A stretch of DNA of 64,000 nt from Sphingomonas bisphenolicum (GTDB lineage: Bacteria; Pseudomonadota; Alphaproteobacteria; Sphingomonadales; Sphingomonadaceae): NCBI RefSeq assembly GCF_024349785.1, contig NZ_AP018817.1, forward strand, positions 248,001 through 312,000. The letters are read 5' to 3'. The notes under the pieces are model-generated. The model saw only the letters and a list, made by a program, of their open reading frames with translations. It was not told the origin of the DNA and searched no databases. Shown piece after piece: positions 8,501 through 16,964 of this stretch; positions within the stretch are counted from its first letter, which is position 1, and each line of letters starts with the position of its first letter. A program made the translations under genes and the position numbers.

Positions 8501-10241
8501 ATCCTTCAACGACGTGCTCACCGGCAATGGCGGCGCCAATGTGCTTACCGGCGGTGCTGGCAGCGATACGCTTGATGGCGGTGCTGGCGCCGACACCATG
8601 GATGGCGGCACGTCCAGCGACATCTATTATGTCGACAATGTCGGCGACAATGTCGTGGAAAGCTTCTCCACCGGCGGCACGGACGATCAGATTTTCTCGT
8701 CCGTGACCTATTCGCTGTCGGGGCGCCATATCGAAAAACTGACCTTGACCGGATCGGCCAACATCAACGCCACCGGCAATGACCTGGCCCAGACGATCAC
8801 CGGCAACAGCGGCAATAACAGCCTGAGCGGCCTTGGCGGCAAAGACGTGCTCAACGGCGGCATGGGCAACGATATGATAGACGGCGGCGCCGGCAACGAC
8901 ACCGCTTCCTATGCCGGCATAGCAGAGGGAGTGATCGTCAGCCTAGCGATCGCGGGCGCGCAGGATACGGTCAGCGCCGGCACCGATACGCTGGTCGGCA
9001 TCGAAAACCTGACCGGAACATCCTTTGATGACGGGCTGATCGGCAATGGCGGCGCCAATGTGTTGATCGGTGGCGCTGGCCTCGACATCCTCGACGGCGG
9101 CGCGGGCGCAGACATCATGGATGGCGGCACATCCAACGACCTCTATTATGTCGATAATGTCGGCGACAATGTCGTGGAAAGCTTCTCCTCCGGCGGCACG
9201 GACGATCAAATCTTCTCGTCAGTGACCTATTCGCTGGCCGGGCGCCATATCGAACGACTGACCCTGCTCGGATCGGCCAACATCAACGGCACTGGCAATG
9301 ACCTGGCCCAGACCATTACCGGCAACAGCGGCAATAACAGCTTGAGCGGCCTTGGCGGCAACGACATACTCAACGGCGGCCTGGGTAACGATATGATCGA
9401 CGGCGGCGCAGGTGTCGACACCGCCAACTATGCCGGTGCGGCAGCCGGCGTGACCGTCAGTCTGGCGATCGCCGGAGCGCAGAATACGGTAAACGCCGGC
9501 ACCGATACGCTGGTCGGTATCGAAAACCTGTCCGGCACAACCTTCAATGACATATTGACCGGCAATGGCGCCGCCAATGTGATTACTGGCGGGTCGGGCA
9601 GCGACACCATCAACGGTGGCGCTGGCGCCGACACCATGGACGGTGGCACGTCCAGCGACATCTATTATGTCGACAATGTCGGCGACAATGTCGTGGAAAG
9701 CTTCTCGTCCGGCGGTACGGACGACCAGATTTTCTCGTCGGTTACCTATTCGCTGGCCGGTCGCCACATTGAAAAACTGATCCTGACCGGGGCGGCCAAC
9801 ATCAACGCCACCGGCAATGACCTGGGCCAGACCATTACCGGCAATAGCGGCAATAACATCTTGAGCGGCCTTGGCGGCAACGATGTGCTCAACGGCGGAC
9901 TTGGTGCGGACACGCTGATGGGCGGCACCGGCGCCGACATCTTCCTGTTCAACTCCACGTTGGGCGGCGGCAATGTCGATACGATGGCCAGCTATGTCGT
10001 GGCCGATGATACGATCCAGTTGGACGACGCCATATTTACCGGGTTGGCGCTGGGTACGCTGTCGGCTGCTCAGTTCCAGATCGGATCGGCCGCCAATGAT
10101 GCTGCGGACCGGATCATCTACAACAGTGCAACCGGCGCGCTGTTGTTCGACGCGGATGGCACCGGAGCGATCGCGGCGGTTCAGTTCGCGACGATCGGCA
10201 CGGGATTGAGCATGGTCGCGTCCGAATTCGTCATCGTGTAA
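5505..10241 (+). CDS. RTX metalloprotease, serralysin-like (M10), with large duplicated repeat region
   Basis: 1578 residues with no N-terminal signal peptide, as expected for a type I secretion substrate. The zinc site is HELGHSLGLKH (His238, His242, His248) and the Met-turn is SVMTYRSY (Met272), as in serralysins. From about residue 420 the protein is made of GGxGxDxxx calcium-binding repeats arranged as two arrays: three copies of a 121-residue module, then three copies of a 173-residue module. The C-terminal 60-80 residues are repeat-free and hydrophobic (ending ASEFVIV), typical of the uncleaved type I secretion signal. Typical serralysins are about 480 residues, so this is a giant form. 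A strong AGGAGG site precedes ATG 5505, and a terminator follows. The TolC-ABC-HlyD operon converging on it is the likely exporter. Substrate and biological role are unknown. Confidence 0.93.
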   Translation: MFKVTGSGPVKVKLTPDYSLPSTSDASGSRPEFTGTWSLAREAQVRSEVRLLYPMDAPTPPATTPSSGDLAENGSASTTVTVGATGDARIDGILRGVAWSGGITYSDVDSTADYQSGYFSDSDGDGTSAQNEGFSQFTAQQLLAMHSALNAATYTQLAGAYGFSIEGFTNLTIDYAGAGLGTATIRGANSSDAPTAYAYYPANNIYGGDTFFGNAYDGTSNSLKNPVAGNYAWHTMLHELGHSLGLKHGQETGGVSNVALPTAWDSIEFSVMTYRSYVGAPLSGYSYEEFGAPQTYMMLDIAALQTMYGADYTVHAENTTYSWNPSTGITYINGDIAIQPGDNRIFATIWDGGGVDTYDLSAYSSGVTIDLTPGGYSLFSGTQQAYLGGGNYARGNIFNALTFGGSNASLIENATGGSGGDTITGNAVGNLLKGGGGTDTIYGGDGNDVIQGGFNADFVYGEAGDDVFQVLQGEFGDNIDGGIGTDRLDLSNYTTTYGATVDLSAGTWDFNPSFGGPYTITGVENVDGTQLADTITGDSNNNVLNGNGGNDTLKGGIGQDTIYGGDGNDIIQGGFGADTVYGEAGDDVFQVLQGEFGDNINGGIGTDRLDLSDYTATYGATVDLSAGTWDFSPSFGGPYTITGVENVDGTQLADTIIGDGNNNVIDGNGGNDTLKGGIGQDTIYGGDGNDIIQGGFGTDFVYGEAGNDVFQVLQGEFGDNVDGGSGTDRLDLSDYTATYGATVDLAAGSWDFNPSFGGPYTITGVEDVDGTQLADTLTGNSANNVLNGNGGNDVLSGGAGNDTINGGSGDDQMIGGTGNDIFDGGSGVDTAYGEAGDDIYKVIAGWNGGYGELFSGGAGVDTIDGSALFSDYVVNLSDGEFAISGGSGLIALASVENATTGSGNDTLTGSGEANRLIGNAGADTLNGLDGNDVLQGGTGNDRLNGGLGDDTLDGGADVDTVTYAGMAAGVTVSLAIAGAQNTIGAGTDTLVGIENLAGTSFNDVLTGNGGANVLTGGAGSDTLDGGAGADTMDGGTSSDIYYVDNVGDNVVESFSTGGTDDQIFSSVTYSLSGRHIEKLTLTGSANINATGNDLAQTITGNSGNNSLSGLGGKDVLNGGMGNDMIDGGAGNDTASYAGIAEGVIVSLAIAGAQDTVSAGTDTLVGIENLTGTSFDDGLIGNGGANVLIGGAGLDILDGGAGADIMDGGTSNDLYYVDNVGDNVVESFSSGGTDDQIFSSVTYSLAGRHIERLTLLGSANINGTGNDLAQTITGNSGNNSLSGLGGNDILNGGLGNDMIDGGAGVDTANYAGAAAGVTVSLAIAGAQNTVNAGTDTLVGIENLSGTTFNDILTGNGAANVITGGSGSDTINGGAGADTMDGGTSSDIYYVDNVGDNVVESFSSGGTDDQIFSSVTYSLAGRHIEKLILTGAANINATGNDLGQTITGNSGNNILSGLGGNDVLNGGLGADTLMGGTGADIFLFNSTLGGGNVDTMASYVVADDTIQLDDAIFTGLALGTLSAAQFQIGSAANDAADRIIYNSATGALLFDADGTGAIAAVQFATIGTGLSMVASEFVIV
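6821..7909 (+). repeat. three in-frame 363-bp repeats inside the RTX gene
   Basis: The anchor CACCATCTAT recurs at 6821, 7184 and 7547, an exact period of 363 bases (121 residues). Each unit encodes RTX nonapeptides, then FQVLQGEFGDN, a DLSAGTWDF-like beta segment and YTITGVE(N/D)VDGTQLADT. The high nucleotide identity suggests recent duplication. Confidence 0.9.
8391..9900 (+). repeat. three in-frame 519-bp repeats inside the RTX gene
   Basis: TATGCCGG recurs at 8391, 8910 and 9429, and TCTATTATG at 8623, 9142 and 9661; both give an exact period of 519 bases (173 residues). Each unit carries VSLAIAGAQ, TDTLVGIENL, RTX nonapeptides and a YYVDNVGDNVVESF segment. The third copy decays near its end, where the C-terminal secretion domain starts. 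Confidence 0.9.
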
Positions 10242-10264
10242 ACGTGACCCAGATATTGTGAATA

Positions 10265-10299
10265 GGGCCACCCGATCCCGTCGGGTGGCCCTTTTTTTT
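10265..10299 (+). terminator. Rho-independent terminator after the RTX gene
   Basis: A perfect 11-bp stem (GGGCCACCCGA / TCGGGTGGCCC) with a 5-base loop is followed by eight T residues, starting 24 bases after the RTX stop codon. Bases 10300-10524 beyond it contain no gene that I can support. Confidence 0.92.
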
Positions 10300-10524
10300 G
10301 GATCGAACCCAATTGGCGGTGTTGCGGCGGTAAGATCAGGGCGGAACGTCATCCGCGGAAATCACTGCTATCGCGCGAAAGGAATGCGCCATGAGAAAGC
10401 ACGCGTGATGAGGCCGAACCGGTCAGCGAATGGCCAATCCACGGGTAACAAGCGGCGAATCATGCGATGGATATAGGATAGACCGGCACCTGTGTCTCCG
10501 CCGCTGGATCGCCAGGAAGCCCGC

Positions 10525-11826
10525 TCATTCGCGGAAGGCCGTTTCCTTGAGGCGCGTCAGCGGGGTCAGAATATAGGCCAGTATCGTGCGCTTATCGCCA
10601 AGCAGGCTGACATTGGCCCCCATGCCCGGCCCGATGCGAAGCCTATGTCCTTCCTTGTCCAGGATGGCATCGCTACTCGTGCGCACCCGGACCAGATAAT
10701 GGCTCTCGCCGGTCCGTTCATTCACAACCGCATCGGGAGAAAGGGCGACGACCTGTCCCTGCATCGACCCATAGATCGCGCTGTCATAGGCCGATATTTC
10801 GACCTTGGCCCGCTGGCCCAGCCGGACCGATGCGATATCCTTGGCGGCCACCATCGCCTCGACCAGCAGGTTGTCGCGGGCCGGCACCATTTCCAGCAAA
10901 GGATCGCCCGCACGCACGCTGCCGCCCACCGTCGTCACGAAGACGCGGTTGACGCGGCCGTCCAGCGGCGCGCGCACGATGGTGCGGTCGAGCTTATATT
11001 CATAGGCCGGCATCGTCGCGTCGCGCACGGACATTTCGGCGCGCGCGGCAGTGAGTTCATCCCCCGCACGCGCGATCCAGTCGCGCCTCTGCTGCATCGC
11101 GCTGGCCTGCGCCTCCGCCAGGATATAATGGGCGCGGCTGAGCGCGGCCCCGGACCCGGCCGCTTCGCTGGTCGCGACGCTATAGGCATTTTCCGCCTGT
11201 AGCAGCGACCGGCGTGGCTCTATCCCTTCGCGCACCAGCGGACGCATCAGGTCGAGGTCGGTACGCGCCGTATCGCGCGCGGAAATGCGGGCGGCCTGAA
11301 CCGCAGCGGCCTCACCGATCCCGCGTTGTGCCTGGGTGACGCGGGCGGACCCGACATTGGCCAGGCTGGCCAATTCGGCCATGCGCGCGCGATACAGGCT
11401 CTGCTCCACCGCGATCTGGCTGGCCATGCTGGCATTGCGGGCGGCTGGAAAGACCGGGTTGCGCCCCGAAATCTCCGCCTCCAGCCGCAATATCTTCAGG
11501 CTAAGCGCATCGCCGCTGGCCCGATTGCTCGCCAACTCCGCGCCAGGCTGGATCGGGCTGAGGCGAATCAAAGGGGCGCCAGCTTTCACGTCCTGTCCGG
11601 TCCGCACGAGGATCGTGTCCACCACGCCGCCTTCCAAGTTGGAAATCACCTGCAACTGCGAACTGGGAATGACCCGGCCATTGGCGCGCACGGTCCGGTC
11701 GATTTCGGTCAATCCCGCCCATAGCAGGAAGATCAGCAGGAAAGCCGCGATCGCCCATAAAAAGATGTTCGCGGGGACGGCGGGCCGGATATGCGCGTCA
11801 CCCGGCAATTGCGCCTCGCCGCTCAT
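10525..11826 (-). CDS. HlyD-family type I secretion periplasmic adaptor
   Basis: 433 residues. A single transmembrane helix (about residues 21-40) follows a short cytoplasmic tail. Then come a split lipoyl/barrel-sandwich domain (VRANGRVIPSSQLQVISNLEGGVV near 50-70), a long helical hairpin to about residue 280, and a second half-motif (IVRAPLDGRVNRV). This is the membrane-fusion protein that links the inner-membrane ABC ATPase to the TolC channel. Its start overlaps the ABC gene stop by 4 bases (ATGA), making it the last gene of the TolC-ABC-HlyD operon. It most likely exports the neighbouring RTX protease. Confidence 0.93.
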   Translation of the reverse strand: MSGEAQLPGDAHIRPAVPANIFLWAIAAFLLIFLLWAGLTEIDRTVRANGRVIPSSQLQVISNLEGGVVDTILVRTGQDVKAGAPLIRLSPIQPGAELASNRASGDALSLKILRLEAEISGRNPVFPAARNASMASQIAVEQSLYRARMAELASLANVGSARVTQAQRGIGEAAAVQAARISARDTARTDLDLMRPLVREGIEPRRSLLQAENAYSVATSEAAGSGAALSRAHYILAEAQASAMQQRRDWIARAGDELTAARAEMSVRDATMPAYEYKLDRTIVRAPLDGRVNRVFVTTVGGSVRAGDPLLEMVPARDNLLVEAMVAAKDIASVRLGQRAKVEISAYDSAIYGSMQGQVVALSPDAVVNERTGESHYLVRVRTSSDAILDKEGHRLRIGPGMGANVSLLGDKRTILAYILTPLTRLKETAFRE

Positions 11827-13550
11827 GCCGCCTTGCCCCGCGTCAGCCGCTGCAGGATGATATCGCGCGGCCCGTCGGCGGCGATCCGCCCCTGTTCCAT
11901 CACGACGATCCGATCGACCAGCCGTAGCAGCGAGGGCCGATGGGTGATCAGCAATATGGTGCGCCCCTCCACTTCCGGTTGCAGGCGGTCGATCAGGTCG
12001 GTTTCGGTCTGGATGTCCATCGCGCTGCTTGGCTCGTCGAAGACCAGGATGGGCGGTCGTCCTGCCAGGGCGCGCGCCAGCGAAATGGACTGCCGCTGCC
12101 CGCCCGACAGGCCTTCGCCGCGATCCGTCAGCTTCAGGTCATAGCCATTGACGATCTTGCCCATGAAACCATGGGTGCCGCTCAGCGACGCGACGCGGAT
12201 CATCTCGTCATGGTCGATATCCGTACGGTCGAGACAGATATTGTCCCGCACCGATCCGGCGATCAGCACATTATCCTGCATCGCAGCGCCGATGAACCGG
12301 CGCAATCGGCCGGGATCGAACTGACGCACATCGGTGCCGTCGATCATGACCACGCCCTCCTGTGGTTCGTACAGGCCCAGGATCAGCCGCGCCAGGGTCG
12401 ACTTGCCCGACCCCACGCGGCCCAGAAAACCGACGCGCTCGCCCGGCGCGATAGACAGGCTGATCTGATCCAGCGCCTTTTCGGCGGCGCGCGGGTAGCG
12501 GAAGGCGACATTGCGCAACTCGATCGCACCCAGCAGCTGCGCGGGTTGCAGCGGCTCGCCCGCCGGCCCTTCGCTGGGCGTGTCCATCAAGGTGTTGATC
12601 TGGCGGCAGGCGATGCGGGTGGCGGACAGGCGCGCCAGCAGGTTGGCGATCTGCGCGAGCGGAGCGATCGCGCGTCCGCACAGGATGGAGCAGGCCAGCA
12701 GCGCACCGGTCGTGATGCTATTGTCGCGGATCAGCCCCACGCCCAGAATGATGATGCCGCAATAGGCGATGATGTTCGCGCTATTGGCCACCGTCATCGC
12801 GATCGATGCCGTCAGTCGCTGGCTCAGCGAACTTTGCGCATGGCTTTTGAGCGCCGACCGCCACCGCGCGCCCAGCATCCCGCCCGCGCCGATCGCCTTC
12901 ACCGTTTCCAGGCTGCCGACGGTTTCCACCAGCACCGACTGTTTGCGCAATCCGTCGCCCAGACTGGCCGCCGACAAGCGGTCGAGCGCCGGGTTGGTTA
13001 TCAAGCCGGCGACGACCACGACGGGGATCATCGCCAGCGGCGGCAGCACCAATATCCCGCCCAGCATCGCCATGACCGCCAGCGTGATGATGACGAAGGG
13101 CACGTCGATGATCGCCGTCAGCGTGGCGGACGCGAAGAAGTCCCGCAGCGTCTCCAGTTCACGCATCAGGCCGGTGAGCGTGCCGGTGGACCCGGGGCGG
13201 CGGTCGAGTCGCATCGACAGCAGCTTGGCGAACAGCGTGTCGCCCACCTCATAGTCGATATTGGCACCGGCGATATCGACGAAATAGACGCGCAGCAGCC
13301 GCAACACGAAATCGAATATGACCACGATGGCAAGCCCGATGCTCAGTCCCACCAGCGAGGAGGACGCATCATTGGGTATGACCCGATCATAGACGGTCAT
13401 CGTGAACAGGGAAGAGACCATCGCAAACAGATTGATCATGGCAGCGGCGGCCGCGACCTTGATGTAGGTGCCGCGATTGCGCAGCATGGGTTCGATCAGC
13501 CAGGGTGCGAAGCGTTGCCGGGCGGCGGCGATCAGGGGCTGGTCGGTCAT
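11823..13550 (-). CDS. type I secretion system ABC transporter (permease/ATPase)
   Basis: 575 residues: an exporter-type transmembrane domain (about residues 30-300) followed by an ATPase domain with Walker A GRVGSGKS, signature LSGGQ, Walker B ILVFDEPSSAMD and H-loop ITHRPS. There is no N-terminal C39 peptidase or C39-like domain, so it resembles PrtD-type exporters of RTX proteases rather than bacteriocin exporters. It overlaps the upstream TolC gene and the downstream HlyD gene by 4 bases each, so the three subunits are translationally coupled. Confidence 0.94.
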   Translation of the reverse strand: MTDQPLIAAARQRFAPWLIEPMLRNRGTYIKVAAAAAMINLFAMVSSLFTMTVYDRVIPNDASSSLVGLSIGLAIVVIFDFVLRLLRVYFVDIAGANIDYEVGDTLFAKLLSMRLDRRPGSTGTLTGLMRELETLRDFFASATLTAIIDVPFVIITLAVMAMLGGILVLPPLAMIPVVVVAGLITNPALDRLSAASLGDGLRKQSVLVETVGSLETVKAIGAGGMLGARWRSALKSHAQSSLSQRLTASIAMTVANSANIIAYCGIIILGVGLIRDNSITTGALLACSILCGRAIAPLAQIANLLARLSATRIACRQINTLMDTPSEGPAGEPLQPAQLLGAIELRNVAFRYPRAAEKALDQISLSIAPGERVGFLGRVGSGKSTLARLILGLYEPQEGVVMIDGTDVRQFDPGRLRRFIGAAMQDNVLIAGSVRDNICLDRTDIDHDEMIRVASLSGTHGFMGKIVNGYDLKLTDRGEGLSGGQRQSISLARALAGRPPILVFDEPSSAMDIQTETDLIDRLQPEVEGRTILLITHRPSLLRLVDRIVVMEQGRIAADGPRDIILQRLTRGKAA

Positions 13551-15049
13551 GGCGTTTCCATCCGGTCCGAAGGAGTGACGGCGATCGAGAGGCTGGGCAA
13601 TAATCGCCCTGTCCGGCCCAGCAGGGCAAAGCGCGACACATCCCGTTCGGCCAGGGTCTGCACATAGCTTGCAATGGAATAGAAGTAGTTGTCCTCGACA
13701 TAGAGCAGGTCGTAAAGCGTACCCTGTGAGGCTTCGAAGCGCGTGGCGATGACGTCGCGGGTATTGCGATTGGCGATATAGCTCGCCTCCGCCGCGGCGA
13801 GTTGATCGTCCAGCGCCCTGATATCGGTGAGCGCGATCTGCGCGTCACGCACCGCTTCCTGCCGGACGCGGTCGGCATAGGCGTCCGCAGCGTCCGCACG
13901 CGCGGTCGCCTGGTCGGCCTTGGCGTTGAAACCGGCGCCAAGCTGCGCTCGCACGATGATGCGGCCGCGCACATCATAGTCGCCGGGGCTTTCGAACACG
14001 CCGTAGCGCCCCGCATCCACGCCCGCGGCGATGGTGGGCAATCGTTCCGATCGGGTCGCACGCGCTTCCTGCCGCGCTGCCCGCGCCTCCGCCTCCGCCT
14101 TGCGGACAACCGGCGATCGCAGCACGATCGCATCCAGCATTTCCATGTCATCGACCGCTTCGGGCGGCAGGACGGCTCGGGTCAGCGCAGGCGGCGGCTC
14201 GTGGCCGGTCAGCGCACGATATTGCGCCTCCGCACCCGCCAGGTCACGACGGATGCCGGCAAGCCGGGACCGGACATTGGCGATCGAACTGTCGACCCGC
14301 GGCAGATCGCCCTGTGCCGAAAAGCCCTGATCGATGCGGCGTTGCAAACCCTCGCGCAACTGCAGCTGGCGCACTATATATTCCTGTGCCGCCTGCGCCA
14401 TCAACCGCTGCGAGAACACCGAATACCAGGCGGTGATGGTTCGCAGCCCCACTTCCTCGCCATAGCCCAATATGCCCTGCTGCGCTGCATCCACGCGCGC
14501 GTTGCCCGCGTCGATCCGGTTCGAAGCGGCGCCGAAATCGAGCAAACGCTGTCGCACGGAGGCCGTCGCATCGGTCCGTCCTTCAGGTCGCGACCGTTCG
14601 ATGATGTTACCGGGATCGTTGGAGAAATTGCGGGCGACCGATCGATTGGCATCGATCGACAGGTCTATCGAAGGAAAAAGCAGCGATCGGGCCTGTGTCC
14701 GCGCCGCGCGTGCCTCACGTTCACTCGCTCGCGCTTCGTCGAGCAGCGGATTGTTGCGGATGGCCGTTTCGATTTCCGATCGGAACAGCGGGTCGGCGAC
14801 GGCCGGTTTAGCCAGTTCGAGCAGCGGGTCAGATTCTGTCGGCGCGCTGAAGGGCCGGGGATTGGGCGCTTGAAGGAGCTTGCGCGTCGCATTGGCGGCG
14901 CGCGCATCCTGGCCCTGAATGCACAAGGCCATGCCGAACGCGATTGCGGCGCACCCGGCGGCGCGGAGGTCTGCCCCCCTCTTCCTATCCTGCGATGTAA
15001 CAAAGCACAGTGCCCCGGCCGCGCGTATACCCCCTCCAAATCTCCGCAA
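13547..15049 (-). CDS. TolC-family outer membrane channel of the type I secretion system
   Basis: Up to 500 residues. After a basic and hydrophobic export signal (RKRGADLRAAGCAAIAFGMA, cleavage likely near ARA-AN), two OEP repeats carry the TolC signatures NNPLLDEARASEREARA and a C-terminal copy with RFEASQGTLYDLLYVED. The start is uncertain: the longest reading begins at TTG 15049, the next in-frame ATG (residue 40, base 14932) would cut into the signal peptide, and a CTG at residue 14 is possible. It forms a trimeric outer-membrane duct with the ABC and HlyD proteins and is the first gene of the operon. Confidence 0.9.
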   Translation of the reverse strand: MRRFGGGIRAAGALCFVTSQDRKRGADLRAAGCAAIAFGMALCIQGQDARAANATRKLLQAPNPRPFSAPTESDPLLELAKPAVADPLFRSEIETAIRNNPLLDEARASEREARAARTQARSLLFPSIDLSIDANRSVARNFSNDPGNIIERSRPEGRTDATASVRQRLLDFGAASNRIDAGNARVDAAQQGILGYGEEVGLRTITAWYSVFSQRLMAQAAQEYIVRQLQLREGLQRRIDQGFSAQGDLPRVDSSIANVRSRLAGIRRDLAGAEAQYRALTGHEPPPALTRAVLPPEAVDDMEMLDAIVLRSPVVRKAEAEARAARQEARATRSERLPTIAAGVDAGRYGVFESPGDYDVRGRIIVRAQLGAGFNAKADQATARADAADAYADRVRQEAVRDAQIALTDIRALDDQLAAAEASYIANRNTRDVIATRFEASQGTLYDLLYVEDNYFYSIASYVQTLAERDVSRFALLGRTGRLLPSLSIAVTPSDRMETP

Positions 15050-15116
15050 TACTCAACAAAAGTTTTGCGGCCATCTGGCGATTCTCAACATGCCCGAGAA
15101 CGGGTGCGCAGGCAAC

Positions 15117-15131
15117 TTACATAGATTGTAA
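15117..15131. promoter_or_regulatory. inverted repeat TTACA-N5-TGTAA upstream of the TolC operon
   Basis: A perfect 5-bp dyad (TTACATAGATTGTAA) about 70 bases upstream of the TolC start, in the AT-richer intergenic stretch 15050-15264. It shares half-sites with the dyad upstream of the RTX protease gene. Possible operator; the responsible regulator is not identified. Confidence 0.35.
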
Positions 15132-15264
15132 TGTTCGACGAAATGAACGCCCGATCAATTCAATGCGATAGGATGGTCTGCCAAATAAATTTGCCGTCAA
15201 CCATCTCGATATCGTTACCCCTATCCCGGCCTTGATCTTTATCCTGTCATCCCGACGAGTTGGT

Positions 15265-15801
15265 TCAGGCCAGTCGATCTGGCAAGGACAGCGCTTCCTC
15301 CACGATCGCCTCTTCCGCCGCAAGTGCTTCCCAGGGAAAGACGAACCAGCGCTTGTCGATTTTGCGGTCGATATTATCCGCGCAATAATCGACCGTCTCG
15401 CCGGAACTGTCATTATTGAGCAACACCGCAAAGCGCACATGACGCAGATCACTGCCCTGGTCGCGCAGAAGGCGGCGAAGCTGGCCGATCGTCCCGCCGC
15501 TGTCGTTGATGTCGTCGATGAGCAGGCAGCGGACACCGGCCGCGCTTTTGGCCGCGATGCCGGCGAGCGCGGGGTCGGCGAGGGCGAGCAGGTTGCTGCT
15601 ATAGTCGATCGACAGCATCGGCCGGTTCAGACGATGCGACAGATAGACCGCCGGAACGAGGCCGCCCCGCCCGATTCCGACAAGAATATCGGGCATCCAT
15701 GCATCCGCCTCGATCCGGCGGCCGAGTAGCGCCACGTCGGCAAGGAACCGCGCATGGGTGATGGGATAGAGTTCGGGACTGGCGGACGGGTTCATCGGCA
15801 T
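15265..15801 (-). CDS. phosphoribosyltransferase (xanthine/guanine type)
   Basis: 178 residues of the PRTase type I fold. The PRPP loop is LIDDINDSGGTIGQLR (about residues 93-108), a PPi loop is seen at GIGRGGLVPA, and the sequence ends with a hood-like region (KRWFVFPWEAL) seen in Xpt/Gpt-type enzymes. It would convert a purine base and PRPP to the nucleotide, salvaging xanthine or guanine. It follows the GT4 gene by 35 bases on the same strand and may be co-transcribed with the ATP-grasp cassette, though its role can be independent. Confidence 0.88.
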   Translation of the reverse strand: MPMNPSASPELYPITHARFLADVALLGRRIEADAWMPDILVGIGRGGLVPAVYLSHRLNRPMLSIDYSSNLLALADPALAGIAAKSAAGVRCLLIDDINDSGGTIGQLRRLLRDQGSDLRHVRFAVLLNNDSSGETVDYCADNIDRKIDKRWFVFPWEALAAEEAIVEEALSLPDRLA

Positions 15802-15836
15802 GAATCCAGTTATCGGGCTGCGTCGAAGAAAAACGG

Positions 15837-16964
15837 TCAGCCTGTCTTACGGGACGGCGCGACGGACGCAAGAAGCCCGGCCCACGCTTCCATCATCATA
15901 TCCAGCCGATAGGCTCCAATCCGGTCGCCCGGTCGCACAGCGTGCGCCGGATCGATCTGCCGCGTCATCGCCTGCGCCATGGCAACAGAGTCCGACGGAT
16001 CGACCAGCAATCCGTGACGCCCTTCCGCCAAGAGCGACGCCGCATTGCCGGCGCTGCGCGATGCGACAACGGGCACATTCAGCGCCATCGCCTCCAGCAG
16101 CACATTGGCCGACCCCTCCCACCAGGACGGCAGGACGAATGCACCGGCGCGCGCGAGCCAGGGGAAGACATTGTCGACCGTACCAGGTAGCAGCAGGTCC
16201 GCCCCGATGCCGAGCGCGTCGGCCTGGTCGCGCAGCATTTGTTGGGACCGGTCGCGGCTTTCGCCCAGGATGATGAGCCGGGCCGCCGTTCCAGCCCGGC
16301 GCATTTCCGCAAAAGCCGCCAGCAAGGTGCCAAAATTCTTCTGCGGCGCCAGTCGGCCAATCGCGACGATGACCGGTACGCCATCGTCATAGCAGCCATG
16401 CGGCGCTGGACCCGCCGCGCGGGCGCGGGCGATGGTGGGGTCGATCGCATTTTCGATGATGCGCGCCCTGCCTTCGGCAAGAGCGCAGGCGAAGGCGCCG
16501 ACCGCCAGTGTGGGTGACACCAGCACCAAATGATCGGCGTCGGCCGCCAGCAAGCGCATGGCGAACGACCGGCCGAACCGACCAGCCATGCTCCCGGGCG
16601 TGCCGGGCGCGGCGCGGCGCAGATCGTTGCTGATCCGATAGACCCGACGAAGACCCGGCACGACCCGGCTGCCCAGCAGCGCCGTCAGATGGCCGTGATT
16701 GCCCGCCGACAATAGCACATCGGGTCGCGCCCGGCGCAGATAAGCGTGGAGCCGCGGCATCGCCCGCCATTTCTGCAGCGCCCGCGATCCGCCTGACCCC
16801 GCCAGCAGCGGATGATGCGGCACGCCCGCCACCCCTTCCCCGCCGGACAGCGCCGTCACGAGCGTAACGTCATGACCCCGCGCGCGAAAGTCGCTGGCCA
16901 GCAGGCGTGCGTTGCGCACGACGCCGGTCGCCGCGAGCGCATGGACATAGAGGGCGACCTTCAC
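15837..16964 (-). CDS. GT4-family glycosyltransferase
   Basis: 375 residues with two Rossmann-like domains. The GT4 acceptor-side start is MKVALYVHALAATGVVRNARLL. The C-terminal donor-binding half has VIVAIGRLAPQKNFGTLLAAF and the E-x7-E-like motif SWWEGSANVLLEAMA. It transfers an activated sugar to an unknown acceptor at the cytoplasmic face of the membrane. Its start overlaps the stop of the ATP-grasp gene upstream (ATGA), tying it to the cassette at 16961-19890. Confidence 0.9.
   Translation of the reverse strand: MKVALYVHALAATGVVRNARLLASDFRARGHDVTLVTALSGGEGVAGVPHHPLLAGSGGSRALQKWRAMPRLHAYLRRARPDVLLSAGNHGHLTALLGSRVVPGLRRVYRISNDLRRAAPGTPGSMAGRFGRSFAMRLLAADADHLVLVSPTLAVGAFACALAEGRARIIENAIDPTIARARAAGPAPHGCYDDGVPVIVAIGRLAPQKNFGTLLAAFAEMRRAGTAARLIILGESRDRSQQMLRDQADALGIGADLLLPGTVDNVFPWLARAGAFVLPSWWEGSANVLLEAMALNVPVVASRSAGNAASLLAEGRHGLLVDPSDSVAMAQAMTRQIDPAHAVRPGDRIGAYRLDMMMEAWAGLLASVAPSRKTG

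Noticed and set aside
6222..8729. 835-codon minus-strand frame opposite the RTX gene
   Set aside because: Its repetitive sequence simply mirrors the RTX repeats in antisense; there is no ribosome-binding site or family match.
6821..9900. Possible CRISPR-like repeat array
   Set aside because: The repeats are 363 and 519 bases long, in-frame, and encode RTX modules; there are no spacers and no cas genes.
10300..10524. Possible small gene after the RTX terminator
   Set aside because: Only short frames without ribosome-binding sites or coding-like composition were seen on either strand.
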